From assembly GCF_038066715.1 (NCBI RefSeq), contig NZ_JBBUKT010000018.1, positions 1 to 64,000 on the forward strand: a stretch of DNA of 64,000 bases, written 5' to 3'. The stretch is from Luteolibacter sp. Y139. Lineage in GTDB: Bacteria > Verrucomicrobiota > Verrucomicrobiia > Verrucomicrobiales > Akkermansiaceae. Below, in pieces: positions 26,172 to 34,573 of the stretch. The position numbers were made by a program, and so were the translations under genes. Numbering within the stretch: the stretch's first letter is position 1; each line of letters starts with the position of its first letter. The notes under the pieces are model-generated. The model searched no databases. It was not told the DNA's origin and saw nothing but the letters and a program-made list of their open reading frames with translations.

Positions 26172-27430
26172 GACTTCCGAACGCCTGAGGTGTTGGCCGG
26201 GTTCAACCCATAGGGATTCTTTGAAACAGAAGCCCCGAAGTGGGCAAGCGTGGCCGACGGCTGAATTTTCCCAAGGTCGATCTTCATGAAGGCCTCGCGC
26301 GAAACCGCCAATGCCACGAGGGGAACGAAGGAAGAGCGGCCAGTCGCCGGATCGATCCCATGAGTCCCCACCTCAACGGAGATGGTGGAGATCAGCCCCC
26401 GGCGATCCGCCTCGAATACCTCGTGAGGCACTCGCAGTGCCACCTGATGAACCGCGCTCGCGTAGCGGTCCTTGCACGCCTTTGCGCTGAAAGGGATTTC
26501 GGCGATCTCATCGGAGGCCTTGACGTACTTGTATCCCTTGACCGTCGGAAATTGGTCGGGCGCAATCACCGCTACTGCCAAGCGCAGCTCCGCAGTAGCG
26601 GGGTCAAATGAGTAATCGTGGCTAATCGGGAAGTGCTCGGGATATACCGCATTCGATAGCACGATCCCGATGTATTCCTCAACGGCATCCGGTATTCCGT
26701 AGCCGAGGTTGGCAATCAGCTCGTCCACTTCGCGGTTTCGCACGCTAGCTTCCTCCTCCCTGCGGGCACAATCGGCAGCATATCGGGATTCCTCCTGCGC
26801 GAGCATCGTCCTCCTCGCGCGCTCCCTCTCCTCGTAGGCGGCTGCCTCGGCGAGTCTCCGTTGTTCGTTCTTGGTGTTGTCTGAGTGCCACCGAGCAAGC
26901 TCCTCTTCGTGCCTTTTGGCTGCCGCTGCTTTGGCCTTCTCGTGCTGGCCCTTTGACAGGAACGAGAGCAGTCCGCGCGGGGCTGGCGGCTCCGCATATT
27001 CGGGTTTGGCAGAGTCAACGATTGGAAGCGGAGGACGAGACGGGGTCAACAGGTCCTGCCGGTCGGACGGAGGGTGATCCGCCTCCACGCGAAGGGTGTT
27101 CAAGTCCACGAAGTCGTCCACCCCAAGTGTGGCTTCCAAGATACCCTCCAGCTCCTCCTCCATGCCCGCCAACTTCAGGTTGCGGCATTCAACTTCCGCT
27201 GCCATTGACGCCTCGTGGAAGTCCCGAGCTTCCTTCTCCAGCCGCTTCCTTTCCGCAGCGGAGGCCTTCTGAGCCCGAGCGTAGGCCTGCTGTTGCCGCT
27301 TCTCTGCCGCTTCGGCTTCGCGCACTGCCGCCGCATAGGCCCGCTGGGATGCCTTGCGCTGGCGCTCATTTTCCCGGGCGATCTGCTTCGCCGCCCTATG
27401 AATCCCTGTCAGAAAGCCTCTTCGACCCAT
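26168..27430 (-). CDS. Long coiled-coil protein with conserved C-terminal domain
   Basis: 420 residues. The first half is Ala/Glu/Arg/Lys-rich coiled coil (about 10-75 and 165-235). The second half is a beta-rich domain containing VEEYIGIVLSNAVYPEHFPI, KGYKYVKASDEIAEIP and CKDRYASAVHQVALRVPHEV. I believe this C-terminal domain recurs beside DUF4041/GIY-YIG genes in other bacteria, from memory of the pattern only. First gene of the three-gene operon. Confidence 0.7.
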   Translation of the reverse strand: MGRRGFLTGIHRAAKQIARENERQRKASQRAYAAAVREAEAAEKRQQQAYARAQKASAAERKRLEKEARDFHEASMAAEVECRNLKLAGMEEELEGILEATLGVDDFVDLNTLRVEADHPPSDRQDLLTPSRPPLPIVDSAKPEYAEPPAPRGLLSFLSKGQHEKAKAAAAKRHEEELARWHSDNTKNEQRRLAEAAAYEERERARRTMLAQEESRYAADCARREEEASVRNREVDELIANLGYGIPDAVEEYIGIVLSNAVYPEHFPISHDYSFDPATAELRLAVAVIAPDQFPTVKGYKYVKASDEIAEIPFSAKACKDRYASAVHQVALRVPHEVFEADRRGLISTISVEVGTHGIDPATGRSSFVPLVALAVSREAFMKIDLGKIQPSATLAHFGASVSKNPYGLNPANTSGVRKS

Positions 27431-27566
27431 ATTCTTGAATCTTGGTTGTAGCCGCTAGTTTATCTAACCACCGCGACTTATGGAAAGACGAACTTTTGTC
27501 GGTAGTCCGCCGTCTCACCTAATCCCCCTCACTGCCAAATCTTGACGCCCGTGTTTGACTCTCGGG

Positions 27567-27944
27567 GTGACACCCCGCTCGTTGGAACTCCCGTTCCTCC
27601 TCTCCGTAATCCGGCGACAAGCCGACCGTCCATGCTCGTTCAGCCGGAGCGAGACGGGCCTGGACGAGTTCGCGCGGATCACCCATCGAGTCGCTCGACT
27701 GGATCACTGGGAGCTGCGGAACGTTGCCTCGGAACTCGACCGACTGCTCGTCGAGGGCTTCTACTGTGAGCTTTGCAGGTGGAAAATCTGCCTCGTCGCG
27801 ACCGTCTGGTATTCCGAGAAGCTTCCGCTCGTCGCTCGGGGCTTCCGCAGCTTGGTTCCTTCCCGCTCGCAGCTCCGGGCTGCCGGGCGAGACCTGGAGG
27901 CCGAAGTTGAAGCCGCTATTCACCTATACCGTCGCCTCGGATGA
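27567..27944 (+). CDS. Unknown protein, first of a coupled pair
   Basis: Candidate starts are TTG 27555 or GTG 27567; no ATG is available. The product has ELRNVASELDRLLVEGFYCE and a helical end (AAGRDLEAEVEAAIHLYRRL). Its stop overlaps the next ATG (27941-27944). It is divergent from the coiled-coil operon. No family recognised. Confidence 0.45.
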   Translation: MTPRSLELPFLLSVIRRQADRPCSFSRSETGLDEFARITHRVARLDHWELRNVASELDRLLVEGFYCELCRWKICLVATVWYSEKLPLVARGFRSLVPSRSQLRAAGRDLEAEVEAAIHLYRRLG

Positions 27945-28468
27945 CGCCAGGAGATCCGATTATTGTGATGTTCGGCAAACAGGAGGTACTCCGTTGCAGG
28001 CCCGGAGCTTTTCTCCAGAAGTTCGGCGAGCCCGTTCTCCCCTCCGGTCCGGCACTCGCCCGGCTCTTCGGGCGCTTCAGCTTCTTTGTCGATGGCTTCA
28101 ACGACCGCCCAGAAGAAGTCTATGCAATCCCGGAGGTCCGGCGCTTCTACCGGACGCTGCTTCGTCGATGGCCCGCCTGGTTCTACTTCGCGGATCTCCG
28201 AACTGAGAGCCTGCTGATGATGACCGCGTGCGTGATGGACGACTTCGATGCAGTCGCCCGTCACGGGCACTCACGGACGACGCTTGCACTGGAGCCGACC
28301 TTGCTCTTGAAGTTCATAAGCCGTGGATTCGAACCGATGAACCGGATGTTCGAGCGGGCGGGCGCAAGCGAGGAGGACATCTACCGGAGGACGGTCGAGA
28401 TCTTCCGCTACTACGGGCTGCCGAGCGGAAGTGAGTCCTCGTCATGTGGTGATCGGTCTTCTGGGTGA
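27941..28468 (+). CDS. Unknown protein, second of a coupled pair
   Basis: 175 residues (MTPGDPIIVMFGKQEVLRCR). Contains ALARLFGRFSFFVDGFNDRP and RRWPAWFYFADLRTESLLMM. Mixed alpha/beta, no catalytic signature. Translationally coupled to the preceding gene by ATGA. Confidence 0.6.
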   Translation: MTPGDPIIVMFGKQEVLRCRPGAFLQKFGEPVLPSGPALARLFGRFSFFVDGFNDRPEEVYAIPEVRRFYRTLLRRWPAWFYFADLRTESLLMMTACVMDDFDAVARHGHSRTTLALEPTLLLKFISRGFEPMNRMFERAGASEEDIYRRTVEIFRYYGLPSGSESSSCGDRSSG

Positions 28469-28523
28469 AAGCTTCTCCCATTGGGACCGCGCGGTCGCGC
28501 CGAACGAATCTGCTGCACCCAAT

Positions 28524-29267
28524 CTAGCTCTTGGCCTCTCGCTTCAAGGCGAACCCGGATGAGGGGTCGTCGATTGCAGAGAAGCACTCGCGCCCGTTCC
28601 ATTGATGATGAACAGCGAGTATCCAAGCATTGGCGGCAGGCACCTCTTTGCGAACTGCGTTGAATGCGGCCCTTACCGCTTCCTCCTCGCCGAAGTATCC
28701 AAAAAGGCGATCACCAGGTAGGAGTAGCACGCCTGGCTCAAGTTTGGCGATTGAGGGCTTACCAAACTTTTTCTTCGCGGCATCGACGATTGAATGGTGC
28801 ACCGTCTCCATCGCGTCGGTAAAAGATTCCCAAATATCCACCCCTCCTGGCCCATACATCCAGTCTCTTGCCTCCGCCGCGCTCCGCGGCTTTTGAGAGA
28901 TCGGAACGTCGTAACGACCTTGGTTCCCTCCAACTTTTCGGTGAAGATCGTCTGACTGCTTCACGTGGGCGGGGGTGATGGAGCAGACCTCGATGGGAAT
29001 ATCGTGATTGCTGAAGTGGCCGATTGCATCCGGGGGATCGTCGGGGTTGCTTAGGTGGCTGACGCCATTGAGTTGCCCGAGCTTTGATTGAAAGTGATGT
29101 ATCCAGATCGAAAGAAACTGAAAGACATTCACAGCCTCCTCCCATCCCTTCTGGTCCAGCGCCTTTCGGGCCTCCTCAATCAAGGCTGAGATGTCTGAGT
29201 TGGAGCCCCAATCGAATCGGCGAATCACAGAAGCATTGTAGCGAAACCTCCGGCCGCCGTCCACCAC
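28524..29267 (-). CDS. Unknown protein (about 247 aa)
   Basis: The only long starts are GTG (29267 or 29228). The body reads RFDWGSNSDISALIEEARKA, then ARDWMYGPGGVDIWESFTDA and PAANAWILAVHHQWNGRECF. The last part suggests a regular alpha/beta domain. No recognised family; start uncertain. Confidence 0.45.
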   Translation of the reverse strand: MVDGGRRFRYNASVIRRFDWGSNSDISALIEEARKALDQKGWEEAVNVFQFLSIWIHHFQSKLGQLNGVSHLSNPDDPPDAIGHFSNHDIPIEVCSITPAHVKQSDDLHRKVGGNQGRYDVPISQKPRSAAEARDWMYGPGGVDIWESFTDAMETVHHSIVDAAKKKFGKPSIAKLEPGVLLLPGDRLFGYFGEEEAVRAAFNAVRKEVPAANAWILAVHHQWNGRECFSAIDDPSSGFALKREAKS

Positions 29268-29304
29268 CTACCGACGGTTACCTATCCACATGGAAGCGCA
29301 CGTC

Positions 29305-29799
29305 ATGAACCGATCATCGAGATCCGAGGCCAGCGGCTTGGAGCTGGTGTTCGCGATCGCCGGAACCCCCGCCAAGCAGTGGGCGCTCGTGACGGCGTCG
29401 CTACCACGGATGACGGCCGACGAGGACCGACGTGCGAATGCAACCCTTCGTCAGGAACTTCGGACGGCTGGGCTCGACTACTGGTTGGTCTTCGCGGAAT
29501 GGAAGGAGACCCCGGGAGACTGGAAGCGCTTCGCCTTCGTCGATGGCACGGGACACTCCGAATTCCAGGCCTTCGTTTGTTCGATTCTCAGGCGGCACCG
29601 ACAGCCCGCCGCGCTCGTCGCCGCGGACGGGCAAGCGTCGGTCATCAATGGAAACGGTGCGGCAACCAAACTCGGGGCGCTCGACATCCAGTCGGCGGTC
29701 GCGGCCTACGGTCGCGCGCTTGGTGGAACCGGCAACCTGAAGCTGGTTCGTGCATTCGTTCCGGTCGGGTTGTTTGGGACGACCGTCAGGAGACGGTGA
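29305..29799 (+). CDS. Unknown protein (about 164 aa)
   Basis: ATG 29305, or 29290 five codons earlier. Sequence includes GTPAKQWALVTASLPRMTAD and DYWLVFAEWKETPGDWKRFA; the C-terminus is LVRAFVPVGLFGTTVRRR. Mixed alpha/beta with no recognised motif. Ends 2 bp before the convergent YpsA-like stop. Confidence 0.5.
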   Translation: MNRSSRSEASGLELVFAIAGTPAKQWALVTASLPRMTADEDRRANATLRQELRTAGLDYWLVFAEWKETPGDWKRFAFVDGTGHSEFQAFVCSILRRHRQPAALVAADGQASVINGNGAATKLGALDIQSAVAAYGRALGGTGNLKLVRAFVPVGLFGTTVRRR

Positions 29800-29800
29800 G

Positions 29801-30277
29801 CTACTTGTTGCCCAGAGTCGCGTCCATCAGGGCCTTGGTGAACGCGTAGGCGTTCGGCGACGTGCTTGCACGCGATCCCGCGACGTTCAGCACCATCGGG
29901 TCGTGCTTCTCCAGCCACGTCCGGACTTCCGCAATCTGCGCTTCGGTCGGCTGGTCCAATCCAGCTGCAAAGACCGTGAGCACAGGCTTTTGCTTCTTCT
30001 CGGCGTGTGTGACCGTCAGCTTGGATCCACGGGTAAGTTTCGATTCTCCGACGATCACGAGCGTCGCGTTCGAAGTTTCGACGTTCAGCTTAGTCCGTTC
30101 TGGGTATTGGTCTGTCTTTGTTTCGAGTAGCGCGTAGGAGGTCGGGATCGGGCCGTCCTCGGCCAACCGTCCCTTAGGACAGTAGCCACCGTGAAGCACT
30201 CTGTTAGCCATAGCCCAGTCGAGAGCTGCCCTGTCTGCGCCCGTTTGTCCGCCGCTGATAATTTTGCGAAGTGTCAT
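29801..30277 (-). CDS. YpsA/MoCo-carrier-like SLOG-superfamily protein
   Basis: 158 residues. LRKIISGGQTGADRAALDWA is the nucleotide/ligand-binding loop of the putative molybdenum carrier (YpsA_2) branch of the SLOG superfamily; TNATLVIVGESK-like and THAEKKQKPVLTV strands follow. SLOG proteins bind nucleotide-derived ligands and several act in defence systems. About 60-185 nt upstream of its ATG lies one copy of the inverted repeated element. Confidence 0.8.
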   Translation of the reverse strand: MTLRKIISGGQTGADRAALDWAMANRVLHGGYCPKGRLAEDGPIPTSYALLETKTDQYPERTKLNVETSNATLVIVGESKLTRGSKLTVTHAEKKQKPVLTVFAAGLDQPTEAQIAEVRTWLEKHDPMVLNVAGSRASTSPNAYAFTKALMDATLGNK

Positions 30278-30334
30278 TTTGGACGATCATTACAACATGG
30301 CTGTCAAATCGGCTACAAGTTCGAGCTGCCGCTG

Positions 30335-30461
30335 GCACGGGGCGGGCGAGGCTACGAAGAGGAGGGCCTCTTTCGTAGGCTGGAAGGCCCGGGAAGCCCC
30401 GTGGCGCGGGCGCTCCGTACAAGTTCTTCTGGGGTATATCAGGGGCGCAGGGCTACGGAGC
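30335..30461 (+). repeat. Copy A of a diverged inverted repeat with conserved hairpins; candidate structured RNA or recombination site
   Basis: About 125 nt matching the reverse complement of 41185-41315. Its hairpin at 30352-30378 has arms CTACGAA...TTCGTAG with one bulged base. A second perfect pair, GCTCCGTA (30412-30419) and TACGGAGC (30454-30461), encloses a loop with tatatcagggg. It lies between two minus-strand genes, so the likely transcribed strand is minus, placing it as a leader of the YpsA-like gene. It also keeps an open frame on the minus strand, so a coding origin is possible. Confidence 0.5.
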
Positions 30462-30962
30462 AAGCCCCCCCGCAGGGGTGGTGGCGGCCTTCCGCGCCTT
30501 CGCAAAATATCGAGAAACCGTCCTCATGGTGATGCCCAGTTCTCTTGCGATGAAAGCTCGTTGATGCCCCTGGGATTTGAAGTCCACAACCGCAGCCAGT
30601 CGTTCACGCTCTTGAACCGCACGAACCTGCATGGGGCTAACCAACTTTCGTCCCAACTTCGATCTAAACTCTGTCGCGGCTTCAGAGGTTTGAGTGTAGG
30701 TGTAGCCCAAATAGGTCGTACCCGCCCGCTTTAGCCGTCCGTAACCAACAGCACGGTGAAATGCCACCGACATCAGTGAAGGTCTGAACTTACGTCCACC
30801 ACGCATCTCCCAGCAATGTCGCGCCTCTGCCGGGGTCCTTGGGGTCGAAAAGAAGCCTTCGGCAAGCAGCACGTACAATGCGGTCGCGGCACTAGCGTTT
30901 TCGTTGTTCAAAGAGGGACTGACGATGGTCGTGCTATTTGTCGGGGCTGGCGCTTGGTTCAT
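30453..30962 (-). CDS. HTH DNA-binding protein
   Basis: 169 residues. The C-terminus FIARELGITMRTVSRYFAKA is a helix-turn-helix. An earlier block (RKLVSPMQVRAVQERERLAA) is basic. N-terminal region of unknown fold with RPSLMSVAFHRAVGYGRLKR. Possibly a regulator or initiator in the polymerase-bearing segment. Its C-terminal end overlaps the edge of the repeated element. Confidence 0.6.
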   Translation of the reverse strand: MNQAPAPTNSTTIVSPSLNNENASAATALYVLLAEGFFSTPRTPAEARHCWEMRGGRKFRPSLMSVAFHRAVGYGRLKRAGTTYLGYTYTQTSEAATEFRSKLGRKLVSPMQVRAVQERERLAAVVDFKSQGHQRAFIARELGITMRTVSRYFAKARKAATTPAGGLAP

Positions 30963-31031
30963 TGGCCCTCATTTTACGCACAAGTGTCAATGGGTCGCGG
31001 CGTTGAGTTGCGAGCTTCTAAACAGGCACGT

Positions 31032-31679
31032 TCAGGCCGCTTTCGAGGCCTTCCCGAGCCACCGGGAAACCGTGGCCGCCGACACGCCAAGCTGTCGAGC
31101 TACAGCAGCCTGCGAGAGGCCTTCCTTTGCCAGCTCCAGGGCCTTCGCCCGCTTTGTCCCGGCCTCGGTATTCGAGGCCACGGGAAGGGCCTTCGGAGCC
31201 AAAGGAAGCACCTTCGACTGTGGCTGGCGCTTGGCTGGAGCTGCCGGTGGCTCCGGGCCGAGCTGGCGAAGGAGCGACTCGAACGCCAAAAACAACAGGA
31301 TCGGAGGAGCCGCCGCTATGGCGGACGGAACCAGCCCCTTCTCGGCGTGGGCGACGTTGAAACAGACCGAGCAGAGGCTGATCGCAACCACCAACGAGAA
31401 ATGCCAACGGCGATCTCGCTCGGCACCGACCGCCGACGCCCGGAACGCACTCAACGAAAATATGATCGCAGCTCCGTCAACCAGGATCGGGAAGAGCCAC
31501 GCAGACTGCGGTGGCAACGCACCGGTGCGGACGGCGAGATCTCGAAGCGCCCCAAACGACAACGCGAATGACGCAATGCCAAGCAACGCAACCAGAATCG
31601 CGGTGAGGCGACCGACAATATCGACCGTTCGAAGTTTGGACGGGACAGCTGCGGGCGTGGTTTCCAGTGAGTCTCTCAT
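31032..31679 (-). CDS. DUF2637 membrane protein with C-terminal HTH
   Basis: 215 residues. Four hydrophobic segments in the first 135 residues, including SFALSFGALRDLA and SAWLFPILVDGAAIIFSLSA, the DUF2637 signature (SpdB-like proteins of actinobacterial conjugative elements). A linker leads to AKEGLSQAAVARQLGVSAAT, an HTH. This membrane-plus-HTH layout is typical of transfer-associated proteins. Confidence 0.78.
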   Translation of the reverse strand: MRDSLETTPAAVPSKLRTVDIVGRLTAILVALLGIASFALSFGALRDLAVRTGALPPQSAWLFPILVDGAAIIFSLSAFRASAVGAERDRRWHFSLVVAISLCSVCFNVAHAEKGLVPSAIAAAPPILLFLAFESLLRQLGPEPPAAPAKRQPQSKVLPLAPKALPVASNTEAGTKRAKALELAKEGLSQAAVARQLGVSAATVSRWLGKASKAA

Positions 31680-31740
31680 CTACCCACGAGTAAATCATGG
31701 GGTACAAGCCCCTTGGGGCACCACCGGGCAGAGTAGCTAA

Positions 31741-31765
31741 GCCGACAGGGAACTCCCCTGCCGGC
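31741..31765 (-). terminator. Hairpin directly after the DNA polymerase gene
   Basis: GCCGGCAGGG-GAGTT-CCCTGTCGGC on the minus strand is a 10-bp stem with one G-T pair and a 5-nt loop, 16 nt after the polymerase stop. A second perfect palindrome, GCCCCTTGGGGC, is at 31708-31719. No T-run follows. Confidence 0.5.
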
Positions 31766-31780
31766 CCAGTAATAGGACGT

Positions 31781-34429
31781 TCAAGCAGACTGTTCGAGCG
31801 CCTTCCAAAGCGTAAGCTGTCGCGGATCGGCACCAGCAAGTTGCGCGTGAAGGTCATTGTCGAACTCGAACGGGTCTTTGCCCGCCACCATCAGTTCATC
31901 GGGATCGAAGGTCGGGAACCTCGACTTTAGCTTTGCGATGGCGGCCTTAACCTCGGACGTTGGCCGAAGGCACCCTTCGATGATCTGCTTGCGCACGGCG
32001 TTCTCGACGTCCGCAACGCTGGTCTTGAAGCCGAGTTCGGTTAGGACTGCTGCAAGCTTGCCGTTGGAAAGAACACGATCCATGCCCAGCCGGCTGCGCA
32101 CGTAGCCGCGGAGGAACATCCGCTTCAGAACTTCCGCGCCAGACTTCCCGGACGTCGGCTTGGAAAGGCCGACTGCCCGGCTGACCGCCAGGTAGCTCTG
32201 GAAATCCGCGAGGTCCTGTTCGGTCTTCAGGAAAGTGCCGCGGGACTTGCAGAAGTTGGACCATTCCTTGCGCAGGAGCTGGTAGGCTTCCGAGGATGGC
32301 AACGGGACGGTTGAGAAAAACAGGTGGTCCCTTCCAATGATCGGCCGGGAGCCGGAAACACCCGACGGCCAGCGCTTCCAGTCGAAGTCCATGCGGGTAG
32401 TGATGAACTGGAGCTTCATGTTGAAGTCTTTCATGCCCTGCGCTTCGTAGATCTCGCGCAGCGGTCGCCCGCGGACGACCTTGTCTCCTGGTTCATCCGG
32501 ATCCCGGTCGATGAACTTCTCCACGATGAACTGGTTCGGGTCGCTGGCATCGCGAGGCACCGAGATTCCGGCCTTTGCGAGAAGGACACCCGCGATCTCT
32601 TCGGACTCCCCCTCCTGAAGGGTAGCTTGGCCGCGGGTCCGCCAAGCCAGAACCTGTCGCACCTGGTGCTTGAGCTTCAGGATCGCCTTACAGCCCGGTT
32701 CAAAGCGACGGCGGAACTCCAGGAGGAACGTACAGAGCGGTCCTTCAGTTGCAGCCAGTACTACCTCGGGCGGCGCGTTGGTGATGAACCCATCGGTGGT
32801 GGCCGACACCACATGATACTCGCCCGGAATCGCGCTCAGAATCTCGGTCAACGCCGCGCGAATCAGGCCGGTGACGTGGTTCGCCATGAACGGATTGGTG
32901 ATTCTCGACGGTGGGATCTCGTTCATCGTCGCCGACCGGGTGTTGAACACCCGGCGACCACGCAGCCCCTGCGATAGCTTCCCGTAGGCGGAGTTCCCGA
33001 TGGTCTTGATCATCTTCTCGGGTGCCGAATCCGGACCAAGCTCCTTTTCAAGAGCCGTCCGGCGTTCGGTCACCAACTCCGAGAGAAGTGCGAACGGCCG
33101 GCCATCCTTCATCGGAATGATGTAGGCGATGTCGTTGATGATCCGCATCCGCGCCCCGAGCCGGAGTGCCAGTTCGATTTCGGGAGCGGTTGCGAACGAC
33201 TCCCCCTGGAGCGGGAAGATCAGCGAGTTCTCGGCGCGGCAAGGCAGGCACGGAAAGCGCGTGTCCTCCGGGAACGAGAAGCGCACGAGAGCAGCGCCAT
33301 AGGTGTCAGGACCGAACTCGTGGAGCGACCGGGGTTTTCGAATGTTCTCCCAATCTGGCACCCCAAGTGTGCTGAGGGCCGTGACGTATGCACCGACCAG
33401 GTCCCAGTCATACCAGTCGTCTTCCGAGGTCGCACCGAAGAAGTAGGTCTCGTTGCGGCCACCGTGAAATGCGCTGCACGCGTCGTCCTCGAACGATTGA
33501 CGTTCCTGGCGCAGGCGTTCCTGCTTCTTGCCCATCTCATCCTTGAACGTCTCAAGGCCCAATACATCGAGGCGATCAATTCTGTTCTTCTCCCACAGAG
33601 TCAGGACGAGGTTGGTCGCGATACTACCCAGTGTGATCGGTGGACTTTCGGTTCCCAGAAGGTCGTTGGCGATCGAGGTCGCGAAGATCAGCCACTTGGC
33701 CGCGATCCGTGCGTCGGCCAGACCATACTCGCGAAACAGTTCCGGATCTTCCTCGGAGAACTTTCGCATGTTCTCGATGGCTCCATCCGGTATCTCGACC
33801 TTCCTGTCGCCAAGCATGGCCCCCAGCGCTTCAAGCTTGCGCTCATCCGGAGCGAGCAACGTCGTGTCAAATAGGCTGAGTTCGATCTCCCGCTTGTTGT
33901 TGTTCCGGTCCCAGAAGTAGAAGCAAAAGGGTTCCTGAACGGTCGCGTAGGTCTTCCGGATGCCGTCGAAAACCGTCTTCAGGGCGTCGAAGTTCCGCAG
34001 GGCAGTGAGGTCCGCAAGGCTCCAGTGAATTGCGAGATGGACCTTCTCCGGCCAGATGCGGAAAGTCCGATTCTGCATTCCGTTGGAGAGGACGTCCTTG
34101 ATGAGGTCTTCGAGGGTCATGCGCTCGCCGGGCTGCATCAGTCGGAACCAATCGTAGCTACCACCCGGCGCTATCACGTGCGCTTGGTAGGAGACCACGT
34201 CGTTCTTGCGAGGAACCACCGTCTTCTTCTCTGGCGTCTTCCGGCTCTTGACTGGCTCCTTGGACAAGCGGAGGTTCTTGAGTGCAGCCTTCTTTTCGGC
34301 CTGCCAACCGAGCTTCCCGCGTTCTCGCTTGGACAGTCCAACTTCAAGCGCGGCGGCGACGTATTCCGAGTCCAAGCCGATGATCACGGTATTCGATTGG
34401 GCATAGAGCGGGGTCAATTGAAGTTCCAT
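31781..34429 (-). CDS. Family B DNA polymerase (viral/plasmid type)
   Basis: 882 residues. Exonuclease motifs: IIGLDSEY (D20, E22), HWSLADLTALRNFD, and YGLAD (Y235, D239). Polymerase motif A is DLVGAYVTAL (D343), motif B is MIKTIGNSAYGKLSQG (K475 to K484), and motif C is ATTDGFIT (D546), with Gly where many have Thr/Ser-Asp context. The layout matches the DNA_pol_B_2 group used by viruses and linear plasmids, often with protein priming. Replicative enzyme of an integrated element, with proofreading. Confidence 0.85.
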   Translation of the reverse strand: MELQLTPLYAQSNTVIIGLDSEYVAAALEVGLSKRERGKLGWQAEKKAALKNLRLSKEPVKSRKTPEKKTVVPRKNDVVSYQAHVIAPGGSYDWFRLMQPGERMTLEDLIKDVLSNGMQNRTFRIWPEKVHLAIHWSLADLTALRNFDALKTVFDGIRKTYATVQEPFCFYFWDRNNNKREIELSLFDTTLLAPDERKLEALGAMLGDRKVEIPDGAIENMRKFSEEDPELFREYGLADARIAAKWLIFATSIANDLLGTESPPITLGSIATNLVLTLWEKNRIDRLDVLGLETFKDEMGKKQERLRQERQSFEDDACSAFHGGRNETYFFGATSEDDWYDWDLVGAYVTALSTLGVPDWENIRKPRSLHEFGPDTYGAALVRFSFPEDTRFPCLPCRAENSLIFPLQGESFATAPEIELALRLGARMRIINDIAYIIPMKDGRPFALLSELVTERRTALEKELGPDSAPEKMIKTIGNSAYGKLSQGLRGRRVFNTRSATMNEIPPSRITNPFMANHVTGLIRAALTEILSAIPGEYHVVSATTDGFITNAPPEVVLAATEGPLCTFLLEFRRRFEPGCKAILKLKHQVRQVLAWRTRGQATLQEGESEEIAGVLLAKAGISVPRDASDPNQFIVEKFIDRDPDEPGDKVVRGRPLREIYEAQGMKDFNMKLQFITTRMDFDWKRWPSGVSGSRPIIGRDHLFFSTVPLPSSEAYQLLRKEWSNFCKSRGTFLKTEQDLADFQSYLAVSRAVGLSKPTSGKSGAEVLKRMFLRGYVRSRLGMDRVLSNGKLAAVLTELGFKTSVADVENAVRKQIIEGCLRPTSEVKAAIAKLKSRFPTFDPDELMVAGKDPFEFDNDLHAQLAGADPRQLTLWKALEQSA

Positions 34430-34573
34430 AGGCCGCCATCGTGCCGGAGCACCGATAAGTGGTCTGCTGGGCCATCCTCAGGGGTAAGCGGGCATTCCAC
34501 ACGTTGCCCTGTTAGAGGCCACTACAACGTACTCACGCGGGCCGCCAATTTGCTTCAAGCTTGACAGCTTGTT

